From NCBI GenBank assembly GCA_037043015.1, contig CM073329.1, positions 5,100,648 through 5,164,647 of the forward strand: DNA of 64,000 bases. The letters run 5' to 3'. The stretch comes from Bryum argenteum. Its lineage: Eukaryota; Streptophyta; Bryopsida; Bryales; Bryaceae. A program made the position numbers and the translations under genes. Below the pieces are notes generated by a model. It searched no databases. It was given only the letters and a program-made list of their open reading frames with translations, and had not been told where the DNA came from. Shown here in pieces: positions 32,040 through 41,606 of the stretch (positions are counted from its first letter, which is position 1; every line of letters begins with the position of its first letter).

Positions 32040-33499
32040 TTCTTAAACCCCATAATGCTTGATCACTATTGGACCTGCTACAAGACCAAATTTTTGTAAT
32101 TTATACCCATGAATGCAAGAACATAATAGGCTAATTGTACTCGTATGGGTGTGAAGCTCCACATGCAGTCAGCCTTGTAGGTTGTCCCAGGTAGACAGCT
32201 CCTTACCGACAATTCAAACTCCACGAGGAGTAATGATTGCTAAATCCCCCTCCCCCAAATGTCCCTGCTGCCACTTAGTGATTAGGACGGGCACCCAGAC
32301 CGTAGTGTCTCACTCTCTTTGTCTATGTATTATGTGTTGTATTGCTCTCTAAGATTAGCAGTTGTATGTGTCATGTGTCAGTGGAAGCAAGTCCGATTCT
32401 GTAAGCTCCATGCATGAGCTTTTTGTAAAAGTAAAACTTCAATTGAGCTTTCTTTGTAACATTTCATTTGGCAATTGAGTATGAACCAATCTGTGCATGT
32501 CTGTCATAAAACGTACCTTGAGTCTTCGTTCTAGAAGTTGAGAGAATCTCGTTTGTGAAATAACCTCTTGGATAGACAATGAGTTGGTAAAGTTTATGCG
32601 ATGAGAGAATAAGAGCGACTAGAGTAACCAATTCATCATTTGCAGCTACATCGTTCTTTGGAAATTTTGTAACTCTTTCTCTCATGCATGCATTTGAGCA
32701 TTTGCTTTCTTGCTTGTAAGTTAAATCACACCGATGAGAGTGAGGTGTCTATATCCTCTAAATCCAAGATGAAATGGTGGATATGATATGCCACTTACGT
32801 ACCAACAACTTTAGTCTAAAATTAATCTCTATGCAACTTTCAAAAATCAATATCATTTCCAAATATTTGATAATGAAAAAGTCAAGAACAACTTTGCAAG
32901 CTGCACTAGAAGAGGAAATGTTCATATCCAAACACAAAGAATCCTGTGCAACGGTACGTCCTCTAAGGCTGACCTTGACCTTTGAAGTTGTTACATGCCA
33001 CGATAATTTCAATTTCTATAATCAGATTGAAATGACTTAAGTAAATAAAACATTATCTATGGCCTTGTAAACAATGTACTTCCTCTAAGGTACGTCCTCT
33101 AAAGCTGTCCTTGACCTTTGAAGTTGTTACATGCCACACTGATGTATATTTCAAGGTCAGGTTTTCAAGGTCACCTATATTCAAAAACAACATTAAATAA
33201 CTCTAATGGCTCCAAAGAAAGTGGTAAAAACTAAAATTACTAACACGTCAAGGACATATCTATCATATCCACCAATTCCTCGTAGATTTTGAGATCACAG
33301 CAAACTACTTCAACAAATCTATTTGCATGATTGGCAGTGCTTGGTACGGTACAGTCAATTTCAAAACTTTGGGATGCGCTTGAAAATCTGAACTCAAAGT
33401 ATGCACCAGCCTACACAAATCAAACACAAGAACCCCACATCTAAGATATGAAAATGAGAATGCACAAGAAAAAGACGTCGATATTTCTATTGCAACCGC

Positions 33500-35459
33500 A
33501 GTCACGTTGTCTCAAAGTTGCCGTAATGCCAAACAAACCTCCTGTGGACTAGTTGATGTCTATCACTTCAGTCATGTGGACTGCAACATATACTGCAAAG
33601 GTAATGACGAATCAACGATGTAACAAGGTTGACATTCCGCTGCCAATCTGGCCTACGACGCCTCTTTTTCTTGCCGCCCAAAATGTGCATGCAGTTGATT
33701 GGCAAGTTCTCTCTGTACCGAATCTACAACTTCCAATGAAGCTTATCATGGTTTCAACTCAGCAAGCATTCTCCACTGAACCATGCCCAAGAGTATCTCT
33801 TTCGATCTGAAACAGCAGTCAACCAAACGATCATAACTTCATGTCCGCTATAGCCAGCTACGTACGTAAGCTCCCCACCGACAAGCAGGCGGGATCCGAT
33901 GATATATGGTTGAGCTAGAAGCACCAGCTTTCCTTACTGATTGTCTGCATCTACCTGCAACACCATACTGAACTGATGTTACTCCATGTGAAGTTACACT
34001 AGGCTCATTCTTAGACCAGAAAACGTGTCTTAAAAGTTCGCATGAGATAGAACGAGGTAGATAATCAACACAGAATTCTTTTAAAAAGTCCACTCGATAA
34101 TATATATCGCTATAAATATGAACCGCTCATGATCTACTTCGTCGGTTGAAAATTGAGTCATCTCGAGTACCGGTAAATATAGTACACAAACTTTAATAAG
34201 AAAAAGAAACTTTCTGTTTATATTAAGTATTTACGATACTCTTGAGTCATACAAAAATCAACAACTTCCCCAACTGTAAAAACATTGAATGCGAAAAATG
34301 TACTCGTCTTATCAAGGTATAGGAAAAGTGATGCGGTAATGGGAAAGTATCACTGACCCATCAATATCTACTAGAGGTTGGAGACCAGGTACGGTCTCCA
34401 AGGCCGCCTTCAATGTAAGGTCTAACAACTGCACATGCTCACCACGAGAGCATTGCAAACGAAACAAAGTTAGCAAGTGCTCAGGAAAATAGTGCAAGGC
34501 ACATCGACGGAATGATCTGACAGAGATGAAAGCAGATCGTACCTGCTGCTTAGAGTTTCGATGTGGATTTCGAAGTAAACCTCTCGCATGATTGAGCTGC
34601 TGCTCAATCTTTCGATGGTGTAAGGTCACTCGATCTCTCGGGAATTACAATTCTCACCATCACCATTCTGGCAATGTCTCAGAACTGATTCGATAGTTTC
34701 TCTGTTCTCTGTCAGTTTCCTTTTCTCCAGAGTCTGTTCCAAGAAGCGAAGGTGTTGGAATATCAACTCTTACAGAGCATAGAGAGACACCCAACCTTGG
34801 CCTCACAGCCGAAGAAGTAACCACGGACACTCACCATCTCTAAGTACATAGAGACAGACCTTACTCTCCTATTCAGCGCCAAAACATTTGCGAATGCATT
34901 ATGAGTCTGTAGAACTTCATCTATAATTGTCTTCTCGCTGATCACGAAACAACAATGAAATGGAAAACATCAAGTTTTACAGGATGTCACTATCGCCTCT
35001 TGTTACTACTAACAACATCAAAGTGGGTATTGAATTTAAGCTTACCTGTGTTGATATTCCCCTGTCTATCTCCATTTTCGAGGTGGTTGCCGCGATCCAC
35101 ATCTGCTACAACAAAAGCAAGGTCAGCAGGAACATGCTTTGAACAACGGGGACAGCGAGACTGAACGACTGGCAAGCACAATCATGGTGGACTACTGTGT
35201 GATAGTCGTAGAAGCGTAGTGCAAAATTGGCGAAAACAATAGCCATGACTGAGCCCACCGTTGTAGTTGCCAGATCCATTGATGCCTTCTGCCACCACTC
35301 CATTGTGCACTTTGTACCTGTAGATCGAACACAGCGAGAAAATCTCCCCAGGACAGATGTATCCATGGACAAGATCGCAGAGACGAGTCGTCGGATCATC
35401 ACACTGGGGATCTCCATGGCAGAACTTTGTTGTAAAAGTCCTTCCATATTCACGAGCAA
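33500..35459 (-). pseudogene. Coding-like segments downstream of TIR-kinase B
   Basis: Minus-strand segments with frames shared with copy A: 35447-~35190 (from MEGLLQQSS; includes a hydrophobic run ATTTVGSVMAIVFANFAL, a possible membrane segment), ~35175-35055 (QSRCPRCSKHVPADLAF, CxxC motif, ending at a good donor), ~34937-34838 (VLQTHNAFANVLAL), ~34590-34362 (VRSAFISVRSF, about 75 codons open) and 33800-33500 (broken). They could be a separate small gene with a zinc-ribbon-like and membrane segment, or its remains. I could not join all of them in phase. The intact zinc-ribbon frame in both copies suggests past selection. Confidence 0.35.
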
Positions 35460-35477
35460 ACCGTAACCTACGCTCGA

Positions 35478-38251
35478 CTATCCCTCTGAATCACTTTCTG
35501 ACATGGGAGGCTGAGGAGAATATTGAGTTTCTTCCCGGAAGTTTCTGTCACTACAGAGCCAAAAAATAGATTTGACTGCACTCCAGATCAATCTCTTCTT
35601 AGAAGCAAACTGTGTTCTTGGAAGCTCTATTTCTATTCCGGAAATCTCTATTCTTGAAATTTCCGAATGTTCCTCCGGAATGCATCTCATAATTCCCTCC
35701 CGAAGGAATTCAAAACTTGGTCGGAGATTAGGGTCGTGTTCCCAGCACGCCTCGATCAACGCTTTCCAAAAACTAGGGATGTAGACTGAAAATGATGGCC
35801 GCTCTCCTCTACAAACTCTTTCTTCCACTTCCCCTAACTTCATATCATTTCCGAAGGGACATTCCCCAGTTAGAATCTCATAGATGGTCATCCCAAAACT
35901 GTAGACATCGGCAGGCCATTTGTACGTGCAGTCCTCTTTCATGGCATGTAGCTCGGGAGCCATATAAAGTGTGGACCCCCGCTTTCTTGTGTGGCAATTG
36001 GACGCATCTCTACCTCGCACCGTAGCTAATCCAAAGTCGATTAATTTCACCACATAGTACATCTCTCCACCTTCGATCAACCCTATCCTCTTCTTTGCAC
36101 TTACAAGAATGTTCGCAGGTTTTAAATCCCGGTGCAACACTCTGCACTCTCGCAGATGGATCATGGCTTCAACGATTTGCAATATGATATCTCTTGATAC
36201 AGACACAGAGAATGGCATCCCACCATGTCCTCGAGCCGACCGAGCCGATCTTATCAACTGGCGAAGATCTTGTTCCATGAACTCTGTCACAAGGTACCCT
36301 GCCTCCTTCTCCTCATCATATGCACACGCGTACAAGTTGACCACATTGGGGTGCTGAACCCTTGCGAGGATACCCGCTTCTGCCTCCAGATCCTTCTTTG
36401 CATACTCACCTTTGTATACGGCTATGGCGACCTCCAATTCTAACCACTGACATCTGAAGACAGACTTGGAAGAACCGGATGCAACATAGTCGGCGTATGA
36501 AACCTCCAGCTTTCCGGGAATCCAACACCATTCTGAAAGCAAACCCGGTGTACTTGTCGATGCATCATTTTGGAGCCTCTTTCTGAGGAGGGTATCAAGC
36601 ATTCCCCGGTGAACTGACCCGCTTTCCAGCTTGTGTAATATAGTTGACCGATCCTGCCTGTTGGCAACATCAAAAGGTAGGGACAGAAGCGGAGGTTCAT
36701 AAGCAATCGGACCTGCTTCTAACCAAGAAAGGAGCATGTGATATGAAGAATCTAAATCACGAGCTACAAGCGCGAATTTGGAGTCGCTTGCAGCACATGA
36801 TGCTGGTAGAAACACAGAAAGGGCAGCTAACTTCCAATCCTTCTCAGCACAACGGTAGAGTAAGTCCTCAGCGGCCGCCACATTACACAAAAATCTGTCG
36901 AGCTCAGCTGTAATCTTTTCCCAGCGGCTACCGGCATAGAACGACGACGACGACGACGACTCTGCCGAAGAGGCACCTCTTGATGATTGAAGAATCCTCT
37001 CCAATATCTTGCTAGATACTTCCTGGATCTTTGTAATGAGGCACTGACTTTGGGAAGAACAAATCACCACCTGGCTCCGAAACTCTTCCGAAGTATTCTG
37101 GATCCTTAGTACGGTTCCAAGAATTGGGGCTTGACCTCTAGTAAGATGCTCAAGTGTGGAATACTTGTCTGGCACCACTGCACAAACGGCATCGACTATC
37201 ATTGTTAGATCAATCACTTGATTCGCAAAGCATAAGCCATCTCCCGGTTTAAGTTTTTTCAAAGCCCTCGACCATTCTTGTTTCTCAGTGAGGGAAGCAT
37301 CAGCCCAATTATGCCACTCTCCAAAACATACGCTACGCAAACTTTTCCATTGCTTTGGTCCGACAGTAAGGAACACTGGAATGATCCTTATAATCCTCCT
37401 GGATCTTACAATTTCTCCCAATTCCCTCATGCAATACCTTGAGAGCAGATACTCTGTAGTTATAATAACTACGACAACTCGACACTTATCTATTTTATTG
37501 ACCACGTGTAGACCACGGCTCTTTATTCGAGCACACAATTGCCCCTTCAATCTCTCCTGGAATAGATTGGAAGTAACAAAGACTCCAGAAAAGATTTCAT
37601 CTTCATCCAACCTGCACATATCCACAATTACAACATTTCGTTACCTCCATTCAGAGTATGCACTTCCCACGTCTCGCTGTAATAACAAAAGTATCGATTA
37701 GCCAAATGAAGGCTCCACCAACCTCATTGATTCTTCAAGGTCCATAAGCATCGTACCGCCACCTTCCATATTTCAGATTTTGTGTTCAAATTGAAAACGC
37801 TGGAAAGAAGCTACTTGAAAGAAGCCACTTGGTTTGAGCTAAGCCAACTTCATATCAACAACCTGCACACAAGCATGTACAGAAGCAGCAGCAATCAGTC
37901 GATGTTTGTGGTCCGCAACCTCCTTCGTCATTACTCAAGATGTACGTAGAACAAGCACTTGAGAAACTTCTAACTCTACTATCTGAAAAATAATCAAGTT
38001 AGTAAATTTCGAATCTTAACTCAAGAAGACATTCACACCTGAAACCACGAGCATCGCCACGGAGCGAAACGCATCATCCATGAAGTCGGAACACTATGAT
38101 TTGAGCTTCTAGGTTTGAAGCTCTGAGGGAACGCGCCTCACTACGAACAGGGCACATTCAAAGTTGCTGACGGAGGCGGTTCCTTGAGGTTTCCAAAGTC
38201 TGAGCCATGGTGAACATGGTCAGAATCATTCCCATCGTCTACTTGAGCCAT
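35478..38251 (-). CDS. TIR - helical bundle - protein kinase protein, copy B
   Basis: Tandem paralogue of the gene at 26877-29604 with the same order. Main exon 37611-35478; short first exon 38251-38145 (MAQVDDGNDSD) joins in phase; alternative start ATG 37619 (713 aa). TIR: GVFVTS, RYCMRELGEI (Glu retained), RIIPVFL; helical region with DLLYRCAEKDWKLAAL; kinase with VAIA in place of VAIK, HRDLKPAN, DFGLA and MAPEL; C-terminal motif RLIWSAVKSIFWLC followed by a Ser/Glu-rich tail absent from A. The kinase is slightly more canonical than in A (DFGLA against DFGSA). Frame open throughout. Likely signalling role; regulation unknown, although both copies share an upstream leader. Confidence 0.85.
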
Positions 38252-39845
38252 CCAACCCTAATGAAGAAGCATACACCATGCACAGCCGCGCACTTACCGA
38301 CACTGTCACGCACCAGGTACCCGATCGAGCCACGACGGCGAAACTCTCGATTCCGCAACTGTCTCAAATTCTCTTGTCTCTTGCCTCAAAATCTCTTGTC
38401 TCCCGTCTCAGAATCTCCCAGAGCGCAATCAATCATGCATACTCCGATTCTCCGATACCACGGGAGATTCAACCGACGCTTGATTGAACTGGATGCGCCT
38501 GCGATCTCCACCTCCAGTGCAAGCGATCGATCGAAGCTTGCCCCCGCACAAATCGGCGAACACCAAGTCCTGCTCTGAACCGCCAAATCTCGGCGGAGAT
38601 TCCAGGCTCCGAGACTGATGGGCCCCATCGCTGTATCGGCACACACTGTAGTCGGCAGACACTGTAGTCTGCAGACACTGTAGTCTGCAGACACTGTAGT
38701 CAACGGAGGCATTCGTCGGTCCAAAAGGGCAACGGACTACGAAGTCCGTTCAGGGAGGCTCCATAACTGCTCAAGGTCAAATTGACAAGCTCTTCTTTCT
38801 TTTCTTTTCTTATTTTTTTCTCTTTTTTAAGAAAAAAATAACTTATGTATCAATTGGAGAAGAATACATCTAAGCCATAGCAGTAACTTGCATGGAGAAG
38901 CAACAACTAGACACTCATGTGTGCAATGGTGGATGGGAAGGTGAGAATGTAGGTAGGAGAATTGTTGACTTCATTGCGAGTGTCTTGAAAACCTCGTACA
39001 TGTGTAATGTATGTAGGAATTTGGACCAATTGTAAATTTGTAATCAAAGAATATGGATTCACCTTATGAATTTCTTAAGTGGAACACGTAAAAGTGTCGT
39101 GTACCGATTAGGATTAAAACGGACTTGATTGTCATGCGACTCTAGACCTAAGAATTCAAGTTCGGACCAGATGTCGAGTGGCTCCCAAGCGTGACGAATC
39201 GTGTTTCACCGGCCACAGCGTATGCATCAAAACTTCAGTTTTATGTTCACCCACATGCTATAGCAATATAAGAATACATATTCAAGTGGCTCCTTCTTAG
39301 TATTTGTCATGGTTTGTAAAGATTTTATTACACAGTGAATCTGAAAAGGGCTGAGCAATTCCAAACGAATATTCGCAAATACTTCCCGTTGTTGCCTAAT
39401 GGTTAGGCCCATCCCTTTCATTACGATAGAACTTTGACACTAGCTTCTTCAATACTTAACCTCTACTCCCTGGATAGGTTTAGGATCTTAAAACTTTTAA
39501 TTTAGTGTTTTTATGTCTTTATGTTTTTAACCTTGAAGAACTTGATTTTTCTAAAAATAGAAGGTAGTTGTAAAATTACCAAAGTAAAATGTTCATTAAG
39601 TCGTAATAGATGTTAGTTTAAGTATGTGAAGTAAGAGTGTTTTATAATATTGACAATAGTGAAACTTCCACTTTGAGAGACAAGTAAAATGTTTTCTTTT
39701 CTCGAACTATTAGTAAGCATGATGGTCTGTTGGTATATAAATGTTTTCTAAATAGGTGGACTTCAATTCATGAGTAGATAGAAGTATAAACAAAAGTGAA
39801 GGTTTGATTCAAGCTCTCTAGAAGGTCTTGTCAAAATTTCAGAGT
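38252..39845. other. Leader of TIR-kinase B and spacer before the GT14 gene
   Basis: 38252-39100 is duplication copy B leader/promoter, with telobox-like aaccctaa near 38255. 39100-39845 is not matched in copy A and probably holds the GT14 promoter and leader. No other gene recognised. Confidence 0.4.
38644..38701. repeat. 16-bp tandem repeat upstream of TIR-kinase B
   Basis: Three units of cactgtagtcNgcaga (38644-38659, 38660-38675, 38676-38691) and a partial fourth. Unit junctions create the palindromic ctgcag. Copy A has only two units at the corresponding place (29987-30012). Confidence 0.85.
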
Positions 39846-41087
39846 ATGGATACTTTCTTTAGAAGAGTACTACCCATGAATCAAAAGTGGTGGTTACCAC
39901 TTTTAGTTTCTTTACTCATAATTTTTGTAGGAACTTCAATTGTCTTGCCAAATCTCAGGCCTTCATTGTGTGTAAGTAAAGATGCTACTACTTATGTATT
40001 TCCAGAGGTTCCAAATGCACCTATTGAATCCAAGCCCGTTCTTCCTCGACTCGCATATCTAATCTCGGGAACTCAAGGCGATGGATTGCGAATCCAAAGA
40101 ACGTTACAAGCTCTTTACCATCCAAGAAATTACTATGTGCTCCATCTTGATCTCAAGGCATCATCAGAAGAAAGAGAAGACCTGAGTAGATACGTAAGCG
40201 ATCATCCTCTTTTCCAGAAGGTGAAGAATGTACTGATGATAAAGAAGGCCAATTTAGTGACATATAGAGGTCCAACTATGGTTTCCGAAACCCTTCATGG
40301 TGCGGCGGTACTACTAAAGAATTTTACCGATTGGGATTGGTTCATCAACTTGAGTGCTTCCGACTACCCTCTCATGACCCAAGATGACATTTTGCATGTA
40401 TTTTCATCCTTGCCGCGAGACCTCAACTTTATTGAACACACTACAGACCTCGGATGGAAATATCACGGAAGAGCACAACCTATCATTGTTGATCCAGCAC
40501 TATACTTAACTCACGGTATTGATGGAAACATCGTGGAGACAAATTTTCTTCGAGACCTTCCGACATCATTTACTCTATTTACGGGATCTGCATGGACGGT
40601 CCTTTCAAGATCTTTCATGGAGTATACAATTATGGGTTGGGACAATCAACCACGTACTTTGCTCATGTACTACACAAATTTTGTGTCGACACCCGAAGGA
40701 TACTTCCACACGGTCATTTGTAACAGCGACGAGTACAAACATATGACGGTGAACCATGATCTACACTATATTACTTGGGATATACCGCCGAAGCAACATC
40801 CATTATCTTTGACTACGAAGGATTTTGCAAACATGACTAAAAGTGGAGCTCCATTTGCTAGAAAATTCAGAAAAGAAGATCCGGTATTGACACAAATTGA
40901 TAAAGAATTGTTGGGACGGGCACCTAGGAATTTTACTCCCGGAGGTTGGTGTGCAAATACATTGTGTATAGAAATAGGGGATTTGGATTTACTACAACCA
41001 GGTCCAGGTGCTGAAAGGTTTCAAAGTTTAATAGGTCCTTTGTTGATAAAATCAAAACAAGGTCATGATCAATGTGTCATTTTGTAG
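39846..41087 (+). CDS. GLCAT14: GT14 family beta-glucuronosyltransferase-like protein, intronless
   Basis: Type II Golgi glycosyltransferase of CAZy family GT14 (core-2/I-branching superfamily). Plant GLCAT14 members add glucuronic acid to arabinogalactan-protein galactans. One uninterrupted frame, 413 residues from ATG 39846 (the frame is open six codons upstream without ATG). A short cytosolic N-terminus, a signal anchor (WWLPLLVSLLIIFVGTSIV), then the catalytic domain with PRLAYLISGTQGD, NYYVLHLDLKA, FINLSASDYPLMTQDD, TGSAWTVLSR and NHDLHYITWD; C-terminal GGWC...CIE. Length fits (Arabidopsis GLCAT14A about 447). Plant homologues that I recall have introns, so a retrocopy origin is possible, but the protein is intact and presumably functional. 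Close specificity is inference. Confidence 0.9.
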   Translation: MDTFFRRVLPMNQKWWLPLLVSLLIIFVGTSIVLPNLRPSLCVSKDATTYVFPEVPNAPIESKPVLPRLAYLISGTQGDGLRIQRTLQALYHPRNYYVLHLDLKASSEEREDLSRYVSDHPLFQKVKNVLMIKKANLVTYRGPTMVSETLHGAAVLLKNFTDWDWFINLSASDYPLMTQDDILHVFSSLPRDLNFIEHTTDLGWKYHGRAQPIIVDPALYLTHGIDGNIVETNFLRDLPTSFTLFTGSAWTVLSRSFMEYTIMGWDNQPRTLLMYYTNFVSTPEGYFHTVICNSDEYKHMTVNHDLHYITWDIPPKQHPLSLTTKDFANMTKSGAPFARKFRKEDPVLTQIDKELLGRAPRNFTPGGWCANTLCIEIGDLDLLQPGPGAERFQSLIGPLLIKSKQGHDQCVIL

Positions 41088-41606
41088 TTTATGTACATGA
41101 TTGACTTGAAGGTGGCAACTAGGACTTTATGCACTTTCTTACACACCGGGGATTTTACACCTAGAATTCATAATAGGACAGGTTGGTTTTTGTAAGTGAA
41201 CGCTTATAGATGTATCTTACTTTGGTCTATAGATTATTCTATGTACATTGGCCATGAGGAAAATATCCCAGGTTGTCCACTGAGAGGGTACCGAAAGTAG
41301 AAACTATCTCGTCATCTTGCTGAACATGCATGAATGTCATTGCAATGTGCCACATATTCTAGCAATGAACTGTGAAACAGACACTCAGGTGCCCATTTGC
41401 AATGAACACACATTCTGATGCAAGCAGATAAAGAACAGCTGATACATATCATAATTAAATGGAGATGAAGGAAACAGTATTGCGGACACAAAAATGAGAA
41501 GGAAGCAGTAAGCATGGGACAGTCAGTCAGTTCAAGGGATCAAACGTTCTTGGAAGCCCTACTTATTCCCCACCCAAGCAACCATCGCTCTTCTACCCTC
41601 CCTCTC
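41088..41606. other. Intergenic between convergent GT14 and adenylosuccinate synthase genes
   Basis: 3' flanks of two convergent genes. 41105-41175 is homologous to 30640-30725. No other feature seen. Confidence 0.5.

Larger units (their letters stand above)
32040..39100. repeat. Segmental duplication copy B (carries TIR-kinase B)
   Basis: Counterpart of 22970-30620 with the same order: left flank, decayed segments, TIR-kinase, leader. About 32120-32590 has no match in copy A; it begins tgtactcg and ends near ttgtaaca, so it may be a small insertion such as a solo LTR, but no target duplication was found. Confidence 0.8.

Noticed and set aside
39365-39420. A-box-like tgcctaatggttagg suggesting a tRNA or second SINE
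   Set aside because: No B-box at the right distance was found.
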